A stretch of 50,809 nucleotides of DNA from a virus. Made by a program: the position numbers and the translations under genes. The stretch spans positions 1 to 50,809 of the IMG/VR virus record IMGVR_UViG_3300017917_000139, one strand, 5' to 3'. Below, piece after piece: positions 1 to 7,769 of the stretch. The notes under the pieces were generated by a model. That model was not told the DNA's origin. It did no database searches and worked only from the letters and a program-made list of their open reading frames with translations. Position 1 is the stretch's first letter. The number at the start of each line of letters is the position of its first letter.

Positions 1-924
1 GGCACCAAGGCTACTACCAGCGTCACCAGGATTAGGCATAATCCATATACGATCAAAATACTCACCTAATATTCTGTTGGCTAAACAATTTAGCGCAACT
101 CCTCCCATATAAACTAAATTCTTACTGGCTCCTAGGTCTCGAGCTCTTAACATTATATTACCTATTAGATCTTCTGTCAACTCTTGCACATGATAAGCCA
201 TGTTCATATCATCATGCGGACGCACTACTTCTTCAGGAACGCCAAGATGAAAATTGTGTTGAAACGTAATGTCTTGCTCGCTGTCGATGACACTGCGTCT
301 TAGTCTAATATCAGCAATACTGTCATACTTGCCCCAACCACTCATACCCATTAAAATATATTCTTCGTCTAAGGGTTTGAGTCCTGCGTCTTTGGTAAAG
401 GCACTGTACATTAGGCCAATACTGTGCGGGTAACGCTGACTCCACAGTTTTTTGTATCGTACACCACCACCCTTTTCATCATAGTGTGCTGACCAAATGC
501 TAGCAGTGTCCCACTCGCCTATGGCATCGATAACCACCACAGTGGCATCAGTGAATGGACTAGTTTGAAATCCAGCTGCCGCATGACTTAGGTGATGATT
601 AAAGTATTTGATTGGTAAATTATGTAACCCAGCGTTGGGTGCAACTCTTTGTAACTGCCCTTTAAGATCGTGTGTCTTAAATACTTCTCCATACTGCCCA
701 GCATACAGCTGACGTGTACGTTTGAGCCAGGGTTTTTCATAGTAGGCTATGCAGTCAAACGACCCAGCATATTTGAGTGCATCCTTAATTAAATCTGGAT
801 GCAGCTCACTGTCGTGTTTAAGTTTGCTGTAGCGTTCGCTATGCCCAGCAAATACAATTTTTCCATTACTCACGGCTGTTACAGCCGCATCATGAAATCC
901 AGCTGAGATTCCTAGTATATTCAT
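1..924 (-). CDS. NodU/CmcH/TobZ-family carbamoyltransferase (3' end outside window)
   Basis: This family transfers a carbamoyl group from carbamoyl phosphate, through an enzyme-bound carbamoyl-adenylate, to a hydroxyl on a sugar or small molecule. The visible 308 residues are the N-terminal part of a protein usually about 550-600 residues long. Seen motifs: GFHDAA at 9-14 (H11, D12), NHHLSHAA at 109-116 (metal-ligand type histidines 110, 111, 114), IDAIGEWD at 132-139, and near the edge MPNPGDAGSSLGA, matching the family's GDAG block. The frame is open to base 1, so the stop lies beyond the window. The start ATG shares one base with the stop of the 33-residue gene upstream (TAATG), so translation is probably coupled. 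It ends the visible cassette of radical SAM and glycosyltransferase genes, which suggests a final tailoring step. Family confidence is high; the substrate is unknown. Confidence 0.9.
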   Translation of the reverse strand, partial: MNILGISAGFHDAAVTAVSNGKIVFAGHSERYSKLKHDSELHPDLIKDALKYAGSFDCIAYYEKPWLKRTRQLYAGQYGEVFKTHDLKGQLQRVAPNAGLHNLPIKYFNHHLSHAAAGFQTSPFTDATVVVIDAIGEWDTASIWSAHYDEKGGGVRYKKLWSQRYPHSIGLMYSAFTKDAGLKPLDEEYILMGMSGWGKYDSIADIRLRRSVIDSEQDITFQHNFHLGVPEEVVRPHDDMNMAYHVQELTEDLIGNIMLRARDLGASKNLVYMGGVALNCLANRILGEYFDRIWIMPNPGDAGSSLGA

Positions 925-1025
925 TATTTGTAGATAAACGGATCTCTTTTACGTAGTTCTTTTAATTTTTTTCGATAGTTAATTTCTAACTTAATTCTGT
1001 TTATAATATTGCGAAACCAATTCAC
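924..1025 (-). CDS. Small basic 33-residue protein (GTG start), conserved-looking phage peptide
   Basis: This short gene starts at GTG with a strong ribosome site, AAGGAG at 1033-1038, seven bases upstream. It ends with TAA overlapping the ATG of the carbamoyltransferase, and its first 35 bases overlap the end of the SGNH-like gene. The product begins MNWFRNII, has a Lys/Arg-rich helical middle and ends RKRDPFIYK. I recall, without being able to check, that small proteins with a similar DPFIYK tail occur in marine T4-like phages. No signal peptide or transmembrane segment is apparent; an amphipathic basic helix is likely. Function is unknown. It could be a regulatory or membrane-associated peptide, or a substrate for the nearby radical SAM enzymes, but there is no direct evidence for either. 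Confidence 0.75.
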   Translation of the reverse strand: MNWFRNIINRIKLEINYRKKLKELRKRDPFIYK

Positions 1026-1815
1026 TATAGTTCTCCTTGATATGCTTAAATGCGTCACTGTGCGCAAGTTCTAATGGGTGTGTTGTACCGAACGGATATT
1101 TTTCATCTCTTGCCCATGTATAAAAACCTCGATTACCTGGAAACCAAATCCAACGATCTAAATTTATCTGTGAATGTAAAATTTTTAGAGATTCGTCAGG
1201 GCAGTGTCTAAGATTGCCTAATAGGCATTCATCTACTGCGGTAAAGATATAGGGTATATTTTTTAAAGTAAGATATTGTTGTAATAATACAATCTCAGTA
1301 TAGCTACTCCACAACTGCCAAACTCCGCTGTTACCTATGTGTTTATAAAAAGACTTAGCGAAATCACTAGTTCCTGTTCGTTTGGCTCTTTCTAAATGAT
1401 CTATATGATTTTGCAAGATTATTTCATTATCTGTTTTAAAATCTTTTTTTAGATCTTCAACATTGTCAAGGATGCTCCATGGAGTTATGTTGTACCAATT
1501 GCGCCATTTTTCGCCAGTATCATAATCAAATCGAAATTCAAATCTACTAGGGAAACTCCAACACACAAAAACTAAATCAATGTCAGAATTTTTTTCGCAT
1601 GCGTTCATAACCGTGCGACGAATAGCGCCGTTGGCAAATCCTGGATAGGCCACGCACTCGTATTGCTGTCCTAATTCTCGAGCCAACAGTGCTGTAAATG
1701 TACTTTGACTAATTACTTGTCTTGCTGGCTCGTTGGTTATGTTGTTATAAGGAATCGCACAGTCAGCTAACTCGCTACCCCATATAAAACTATCACCCCC
1801 TACTACTATAGTCAT
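991..1815 (-). CDS. SGNH/GDSL-hydrolase-like protein
   Basis: A 274-residue protein. It opens with a beta strand followed by GGDSFIWG (residues 6-13), the block I GDS motif of SGNH hydrolases. A hydrophobic strand VFVCWSFPSRFEF follows, and near the C-terminus is GTTHPLELAHSDAF (about 243-256), which could supply the catalytic His. SGNH enzymes are esterases that often add or remove acetyl groups on glycans. The GDS serine is at residue 9; the block III Asn is not obvious, so activity is uncertain. The ATG lies within the end of the preceding gene (23-base overlap). Its place between a radical SAM gene and a carbamoyltransferase fits a role in modifying a sugar or surface molecule. Annotating it as an SGNH-like protein is safer than assigning an esterase. 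Confidence 0.65.
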   Translation of the reverse strand: MTIVVGGDSFIWGSELADCAIPYNNITNEPARQVISQSTFTALLARELGQQYECVAYPGFANGAIRRTVMNACEKNSDIDLVFVCWSFPSRFEFRFDYDTGEKWRNWYNITPWSILDNVEDLKKDFKTDNEIILQNHIDHLERAKRTGTSDFAKSFYKHIGNSGVWQLWSSYTEIVLLQQYLTLKNIPYIFTAVDECLLGNLRHCPDESLKILHSQINLDRWIWFPGNRGFYTWARDEKYPFGTTHPLELAHSDAFKHIKENYSELVSQYYKQN

Positions 1816-2881
1816 ATCCTGGCCTCATAATATCTATTTGTTGTTGTTCGTATGTTGAATCACTCCAACAATAATCATACGTGCAACTTATGTTGTTCAC
1901 TTCAATTTTATATATATCTAAATGAGAACTCAATTGATCCCATATATCTTGGTAATTTGTAGTACCAAAACTGCCCAGCAAATCAACTTGGCCAATTGGG
2001 AGATATCCTAAACTAAGTTTAGGGTCTTGGTAATCTCTGCCATTATCTGCTAGCCACTTTCTAAAATTTACTTGTTCAATGTTGTGCCATACCTGGCTAC
2101 CACCATATACTACATCGTTGCCCCATTCAACATCAAACTCTCCGCTGTAGTATTTTAATTCAGTTATGGCTTCACAAACTGTATCTGTTAATTCAGGCGC
2201 ACCTTCATCACGAAATACTTCGTACAAGGTTTTTCCTATTTGAGTCCAGTGCATGTATACCCCACCTAGTACGCGATCATATCCATTGGATAAAAACAAT
2301 TTTCTGTGTTCATCACGTAGTTCATATCTTGGACTGTTGAGGAACGTTGTGATTTGACTAGGGCGCACCCAATATGGCATAATCTCTAATTTTCTTTTGC
2401 TTAATATGAGATTTTCTAATTCGTGACAAAGATTATTTAATTGTCGAATAGCGTATTTGGTGTCGTAGTCTGCTCGTTTGTAATAACTGCTTAGTTCCCA
2501 AACTGTTCCTTGTAGTCTTTCAAAATGATTGTGTAGTACATTTAACACTTCGTGATTAGGGCCCATGTCAGAACCTACAACTGTGTCTTGGGAATAATAA
2601 TCAGATATATGATATTCTGCACCAAAAAAGTTATTAATTGTGGATGCGTGTCTGTTAAGTTCTTTGCAGAGATATTCTATGGTTCTTTGTGTTTTTGGGA
2701 AGCCTAAAAAACAAAAGTTTTTTTCTAATAGATTTTTTGATTGTAATAGATGCTCAAGACCTAAGATCCAATCTTTTGCTAGTTCGTTATCATGCACAAG
2801 AATATTATATTCAAGTTGATCTTTAAAATTTAAAGGATTACGTAGTACTACTTTAACAGTTGATTGATTGGTACCATTCAT
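1793..2881 (-). CDS. Conserved phage protein of unknown function (362 residues)
   Basis: No domain is recognised. The protein is mixed alpha/beta and rich in Tyr, Trp, Asn and His. It has a helical middle containing LCHELENLILSKRKLE and a C-terminal part with YLPIGQVDLLGSFGTTNYQD. No signal peptide or membrane segment is visible. The ATG at 2881 was chosen because it shortens the overlap with the upstream radical SAM gene (stop at 2853); an in-frame GTG at 2899 would add six residues, and neither start has a clear Shine-Dalgarno site. It sits between a radical SAM gene and an SGNH-like gene in the overlapping chain, so it is likely expressed with them and may act on the same substrate. Function cannot be inferred. 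Confidence 0.7.
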   Translation of the reverse strand: MNGTNQSTVKVVLRNPLNFKDQLEYNILVHDNELAKDWILGLEHLLQSKNLLEKNFCFLGFPKTQRTIEYLCKELNRHASTINNFFGAEYHISDYYSQDTVVGSDMGPNHEVLNVLHNHFERLQGTVWELSSYYKRADYDTKYAIRQLNNLCHELENLILSKRKLEIMPYWVRPSQITTFLNSPRYELRDEHRKLFLSNGYDRVLGGVYMHWTQIGKTLYEVFRDEGAPELTDTVCEAITELKYYSGEFDVEWGNDVVYGGSQVWHNIEQVNFRKWLADNGRDYQDPKLSLGYLPIGQVDLLGSFGTTNYQDIWDQLSSHLDIYKIEVNNISCTYDYCWSDSTYEQQQIDIMRPGYDYSSRG

Positions 2882-4166
2882 ACGCTTGAGGACGCTCACT
2901 TAATATATCTGCTAATGTGTACTTATCGTTACGTATTGACTCAAGTTGCAGAATACGATTTTTACCTCGCACAAGACCGGCTGCCCATTCGTTAGGCCAC
3001 TGCTCTTGAAATGTAGGGCGTGTCTTTAGTTTCTCTAACATGTCCCTCAACGGCCTTTTTTGCTCAACTACTGCGGGGCCAAGGTTACCCAATATTTCGT
3101 CTATCCAAGGATCTAATATATCCCGGGGTAGTGCCAGAGGTGACATGATTATGTCTGGTGAGAAACTAAAGACAACTTTAGCTAAGATGTCTACTCCCAG
3201 CTCTTCAGCAAGCTGGGCAATTCTTGTGACTTCAAACATTCCTGGGAGGGTGAGCGTGAAGTCAATGCGCATCTGACGTCGGTGACTTGCGATCTCAACT
3301 CCTTGACGGAAGTTTTCAAGCCACTGAGGATAATCAAGTCCTGTTCTAATATATTCACCAATTGCTCCTGTTCCATCGAGACTGGCGCAGATTTGCCAAT
3401 CACGTAGGTTACGTAGTATGTCGTAATAAAGATTGGTACCGCGATAGTTAACACGGCTAAGATTAGTGTTGTACCTTGCGCAGACATTTGGTCCATCTCC
3501 TAGTTCAACAATGCGCCGCATATAGCGCCAGTGTTGTTCGTACATTAGTGGCTCTCCGCCTACCCAATATACTTCTTCTACTTGATGGTTCTCGACTGCA
3601 CTTGCGAACTCTTGTTCAATTTGTGTTGATTGAAACTGTTCAATTTGTTGTTTGACTTCGGGGCGCATCCAATTATTCTTTGGATCATGCCAATTGATCA
3701 TGTTATGTTGACGCTGTTCTGATTCCCATGCGCTGGATAACATATCCCCGCACATGCGACATTTGAAATTACACAAGTTACTAAAGCGATAATCCCAGCT
3801 AATGGGTTTTACTGAAGTAGTGCCATCTGCTTCGGTATGCTCTAGCACATACTCATACTTATGTCCGAAGAGGCTATTAAAATAACTACGGTAAACGTCA
3901 GTGTTGAGCAATTTATCATTACAGACTTCACACTCAGGCAAGGTTTCTCCAGCCATCATACGTCTGCGCACACTCCGCATGTGCTCACTGTTCCAGTGTT
4001 CATCGAGTGTAATGGGTATGTACTTGCCTGTGCCAGATTCAGTATCGATATATTGTTTAAAGTTCTGCGCAGGCTCGCGTGATGCACAGCACATGCGGCG
4101 CTCAGTCTGAGGACTTAGGTACGTGTGTACCCAAGGTGCTAGGCAGAGTGTGCTTGGTCTATCCAT
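2853..4166 (-). CDS. Radical SAM protein with N-terminal twitch-like cysteine region
   Basis: 437 residues. The radical SAM cluster-binding motif CxxxCxxC is seen as CNFKCRMCG (C132, C136, C139), and the SAM-binding GGEP motif is at about 203-206 (VGGEPLMYE). Before the core, CLAPWVHTYLSP (C8), MCC (C26, C27) and CEVC (C79, C82) form the cysteine-rich N-terminal region that marks the 'twitch domain-containing' radical SAM proteins found in phages and bacteria; this region probably binds an extra iron-sulfur cluster. Such enzymes generate a 5'-deoxyadenosyl radical and often modify peptides or sugars. It overlaps the upstream glycosyltransferase-like gene by 28 bases. The fold is closely similar to each half of the tandem protein at 5211-7769, which suggests duplication. 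Substrate unknown. Confidence 0.9.
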   Translation of the reverse strand: MDRPSTLCLAPWVHTYLSPQTERRMCCASREPAQNFKQYIDTESGTGKYIPITLDEHWNSEHMRSVRRRMMAGETLPECEVCNDKLLNTDVYRSYFNSLFGHKYEYVLEHTEADGTTSVKPISWDYRFSNLCNFKCRMCGDMLSSAWESEQRQHNMINWHDPKNNWMRPEVKQQIEQFQSTQIEQEFASAVENHQVEEVYWVGGEPLMYEQHWRYMRRIVELGDGPNVCARYNTNLSRVNYRGTNLYYDILRNLRDWQICASLDGTGAIGEYIRTGLDYPQWLENFRQGVEIASHRRQMRIDFTLTLPGMFEVTRIAQLAEELGVDILAKVVFSFSPDIIMSPLALPRDILDPWIDEILGNLGPAVVEQKRPLRDMLEKLKTRPTFQEQWPNEWAAGLVRGKNRILQLESIRNDKYTLADILSERPQAYEWYQSINC

Positions 4167-5218
4167 TGTTTTATTTTTTCAAAATTTTCTAAATTAATTT
4201 TTTCGCAGTTCTTTTTAAACTGTTCTGATTTAATTATATTTAAATTATGTTCTGTGGCTGTTAAAATATTATTTTCTAGTTTAGTGATACTGCTGTTCTT
4301 GATAGTTTCTAATAGATTAAAAATTTTATTCATTCGATCAAAGTCGTCTATACAATCATCATGCGAAAGATCTATATCGTAGTCAAAATTTAATCCTAGG
4401 TTAGATAGATTTTTCAAAGTTCCAAATTGTCCTACAGGTATCAATGCTTGTCCTGCTAGCAAAGGTTTCCATGTTTTTTCTGTCAGATACGGAGTTGGCA
4501 TAGTAACTATTGTATTATTAACTGTGGTATGACTATTGAAAAAACTTTCATTGGTCAGATTAAACACACAATCAGTGTAGGCAGGATTTTGCCAGTTACC
4601 ATTCTTCATTGCGGAATTATCTTGTTCTGAGAAGGTATCAAACTTAATTGATTCTAACTTTATCACTGATTCTACATAGTGTTTAATATTATCTGGTAAC
4701 TGTATATTATATCCAAACTTTTGATTATGCCAACTTAATACCAATTGTTCCTTAGGAAAACTCTCATTTAAATATCCTGTAATAGTAGCTCGAGGCCACT
4801 CATTACGATAACTAAGGCTACTTAATTTTTTACTTTTTTTCTTATATGAATCAGCTATACCGTGGTGATCGATAGCATTGTTTAGTTGGTCTCCCCAAGT
4901 GATCCACTTTACATAGCGTACATTATCGGGCCAAAAATTTTCATTAAGATCCCCATCAGACAGTAACAAAAAATTCTTATGTTTATTTTTATTAAAAAAT
5001 TCTAGTAGAGAAGAAATATTAAAATTTTCTGTGTGAAAACTAATAATTATATCTTTGTAAGGCACTTCGGGTACTTGTTCAATATGTTGAACGTTAAGCA
5101 TGAAATAAATGTTGCCGCAATCTATCTGTTTAAAAACACGATAGCATCCATTCAACAGTCTTATAAATTTAATTTCTTCAAGTGGCCCAAATAAATCTGT
5201 AGTTAAATAATCATTCAT
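4139..5218 (-). CDS. Glycosyltransferase-like phage protein (fucosyltransferase-like C-terminal motif)
   Basis: 359 residues. The strongest clue is the motif PYLTEKTWKPLLAGQ followed by ALIPVGQ at about residues 240-262. It resembles the E-K-x-x-P-L-x-x-G-x-x-P-V donor-binding motif of GT10-type fucosyltransferases and related phage proteins. It is followed by LGLNFDYDIDLSHDDCIDDFDR, split here as LGLNFDYDI and a DDF segment, as in that family. The N-terminal part contains strands such as NFLLLSDGD. It is Lys/Asn-rich and more AT-rich than the flanking radical SAM genes, which hints at a separate origin. Its ATG overlaps the stop of the tandem radical SAM gene by eight bases. A role in adding a sugar during the pathway run by this cassette is inferred; the acceptor and donor are not known. 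Confidence 0.6.
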   Translation of the reverse strand: MNDYLTTDLFGPLEEIKFIRLLNGCYRVFKQIDCGNIYFMLNVQHIEQVPEVPYKDIIISFHTENFNISSLLEFFNKNKHKNFLLLSDGDLNENFWPDNVRYVKWITWGDQLNNAIDHHGIADSYKKKSKKLSSLSYRNEWPRATITGYLNESFPKEQLVLSWHNQKFGYNIQLPDNIKHYVESVIKLESIKFDTFSEQDNSAMKNGNWQNPAYTDCVFNLTNESFFNSHTTVNNTIVTMPTPYLTEKTWKPLLAGQALIPVGQFGTLKNLSNLGLNFDYDIDLSHDDCIDDFDRMNKIFNLLETIKNSSITKLENNILTATEHNLNIIKSEQFKKNCEKINLENFEKIKQWIDQAHSA

Positions 5219-7769
5219 ACCCCATGGCCTTGGCTATTTCTGGGTGAGTGTCTAGGAAACTTTGTTCACGATATTCGTCGGTCTGACGCATTTTACGCAG
5301 AAACTCTTGGCCGTCACTGCCCTGTCCGTTTTCAATGAACTGTATAATTTTATCTATTTCTACACGATGTTTGGTATTAAAATTATGTTCGGTCAGACGT
5401 TTGATTACTATTGTCTGTGCTTGACTAGTCATACGATTTATACACATAACATCAGGGTCGTGTAACATGTTAAAATAAACGTAGTCAAACTGTTGTGTTT
5501 CTAGCCAAGCACACAATTCAGGCAAATAGTAGACATTTTGAATGTTGATAGTCATACAAACTTGCGTAGTGATTTTACCATTTCTCAATTGATTAAATCG
5601 CTTGATATTTTCTTGCACTTCATTCCATACAGCACCATAACGTTCGTATTCAAAACGTTCTCCTACGTTGTCAATACTCACAGCGATTTCCACACGATTA
5701 AATTTGCGCCATAGGGCCACTTCTTCCTCGCTAGGATAAACTGTACCGTTGGTATTATAGTGTATGTCAATTCTATTACTATACTCTTGTTCTACAGCGT
5801 AGCGCAATAACTTAAAGTGTTCTTCTATTAGGAAAGGTTCTCCGCCTGTGAATTCAAAGTACTTGACATTTGGTAATAGTTCTTTTAAGTTGTCCCAGAA
5901 CAGATCATTGTTACGCGGCCAGCTACCATCTTGTAAGAACTTGTAGGCGGCGTGCTGTTTACGATCATATCCCATAATTTTAGCCACAGAAAATCTATTA
6001 GCTTCGTAGTCGATCTCTTCTTTGGCCCACTTGCTACTAGACCATGACCCACAAATACGACATTTAAGATTACAGATATTACCTAGTTTAAGATCAATAA
6101 ACCATAATTGATCAGGATTAGTGTTGTTCCAGTCAACTATAGGATAATAATTTTTCAGTCTAATACGACTATTGATACGTTTACTAGTGCGTCCAGCGGC
6201 TTCTTCGTCCCAACAACGATTACAGGTTGAAGGTTTTTCACCTTTAAGAAACTGCTGTCTTAGGTCCTGCATGTAAGGACTACGATAAATTTCTTCTAAG
6301 GTATTTTCTGTTAGACGATATGGTGTACCATCTGGCTTGGTAATTTCATCTTTAGCTAAACAACAAGGACGTGCTGTGCCCACCGGACTGGCTTCAATAC
6401 TAACCCAAGGTAGCATACAAATATTTTCGTGTGTTTTGTTTATGCCTAGATAGTCACGTAGCTCTTGATACTCTGGAAATACTGTTTCAAACTTTTCAGT
6501 TCTGGATTCATCTAGTATATCGTTTACTCGGAAGAATTCTCCCAGTAGGTGACTTTTATCATCCTGATACATAAAAGAAATAATACCTTGATAGCCCGCA
6601 GTGGCACGATTTAAATGGTCGTATGGTTTCAACCAGGCAATATGTTGTTCTATTTTTTCTCGTATACGATCTTTGTAGGCCAAGGGCAATACATCAATAC
6701 GATCACGATCAGGCCCTTGTAGAATATTAATATTCCAGTCTTGTGCTCTAAGTAAACCTTGCTCAACCCACTCGCGATGAAAGTCCATTACATGCCAGGC
6801 ATTATAGATGCTGACTGTACTACTGATATAAAAATCAACCTTAGGACATATTTCTAACATCCGGCGTCGATTATCTACAATCTCAGCCCAATCAGTTCCT
6901 TTACGTATATACTCACCGCGAGCATAGCTGTCATCTAAACTAGCACCTACGCTGACACTGTCAAATAGTTTCCAATACTCAAATACACTTTTGTCTTTAA
7001 GTCGTGTATGGCTAAAGTTAGTGTTGTAGACCAATCGCACATGGAACATTTTGCGTTTAACCAATTCTTCTAATATGCGATAGTGTTCTTCCATAATCAG
7101 AGGTTCACCGCCAGCAAAGTAGATCTGTTCAAGATAAGGAATGTGATCTTGCATTTGGGCCCACATGTCATCTTTATCTCGACCAGCATACATAAACTGC
7201 GGATGATTCAGCTTACCAAATAACTTAGACTCTTCTCCGTACCAACTACTCGAAAATAGACTACCGCAGGTTCGGCAACTAAAATTACATAGATTACTGA
7301 ATCTTATATCATAATAGCGAAGTTTAAAGTCCTCGTAGGTACCGTCTTCGTGTGTTTTATCTACTAACGCTATGTGTTGCCCAAAGTTTTTGTTAGCACT
7401 GTTACGCATACTAAAGAAACCATTAGCTTCTTGCTCGTAGCATTTTTTACACTCTTTACAGGGTTTGTCTTCCAACATGTTTTTACGCATACGTCGATAG
7501 GCTACACCATTCCATACTTCTCGCATGGTGTTTTCTCTGAGATTTCCTATAGGCAAGTGCATTTCTGCTAAACAGCAAGGATAAGCACGACCATCTGGAA
7601 ACCCGTGCAGGTGTATCCATGGTATCATACAAAAATTATCGCTTTCCATTAAACGATATGCTTGTTCTTCTGTAAGCTGATCTTTGTCTATGTAAACAGG
7701 AATTCTGTCGGTATAGTTATAAGACTTTTTGCCTCGAATTTTTTCTACTATTTTCTTTTTAATGCTCAT
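5211..7769 (-). CDS. Tandem radical SAM protein: two complete twitch-type radical SAM units in one chain
   Basis: 852 residues. Unit 1 (about 47-435) has CMIPWIHLHGF, PCC (C65, C66), CKECKKC (104-110), the cluster motif CNFSCRTCG (C161, C165, C168) and GGEP (220-223). Unit 2 (about 451-852) repeats the same order: CMLPWVSIEAS, PCC (C469, C470), CNRC (516-519), CNLKCRICG (C566, C570, C573) and GGEP (642-645). All expected cysteines are present in both, so each unit could bind its own [4Fe-4S] cluster and SAM. Typical proteins of this family contain one unit. The ATG at 7769 was chosen because it forms an ATGA overlap with the upstream stop; an in-frame ATG at 7784 is possible but less compact. 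It lies between a radical SAM gene and a glycosyltransferase-like gene. The substrate is unknown; two successive reactions or one active and one structural unit are both possible. Confidence 0.92.
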   Translation of the reverse strand: MSIKKKIVEKIRGKKSYNYTDRIPVYIDKDQLTEEQAYRLMESDNFCMIPWIHLHGFPDGRAYPCCLAEMHLPIGNLRENTMREVWNGVAYRRMRKNMLEDKPCKECKKCYEQEANGFFSMRNSANKNFGQHIALVDKTHEDGTYEDFKLRYYDIRFSNLCNFSCRTCGSLFSSSWYGEESKLFGKLNHPQFMYAGRDKDDMWAQMQDHIPYLEQIYFAGGEPLIMEEHYRILEELVKRKMFHVRLVYNTNFSHTRLKDKSVFEYWKLFDSVSVGASLDDSYARGEYIRKGTDWAEIVDNRRRMLEICPKVDFYISSTVSIYNAWHVMDFHREWVEQGLLRAQDWNINILQGPDRDRIDVLPLAYKDRIREKIEQHIAWLKPYDHLNRATAGYQGIISFMYQDDKSHLLGEFFRVNDILDESRTEKFETVFPEYQELRDYLGINKTHENICMLPWVSIEASPVGTARPCCLAKDEITKPDGTPYRLTENTLEEIYRSPYMQDLRQQFLKGEKPSTCNRCWDEEAAGRTSKRINSRIRLKNYYPIVDWNNTNPDQLWFIDLKLGNICNLKCRICGSWSSSKWAKEEIDYEANRFSVAKIMGYDRKQHAAYKFLQDGSWPRNNDLFWDNLKELLPNVKYFEFTGGEPFLIEEHFKLLRYAVEQEYSNRIDIHYNTNGTVYPSEEEVALWRKFNRVEIAVSIDNVGERFEYERYGAVWNEVQENIKRFNQLRNGKITTQVCMTINIQNVYYLPELCAWLETQQFDYVYFNMLHDPDVMCINRMTSQAQTIVIKRLTEHNFNTKHRVEIDKIIQFIENGQGSDGQEFLRKMRQTDEYREQSFLDTHPEIAKAMGYE

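Noticed and set aside
3191-3496. 101-codon minus-strand frame with a hydrophobic N-terminus
   Set aside because: It is in another frame inside the radical SAM gene; the main frame has all catalytic motifs and overlaps its neighbours in operon fashion.
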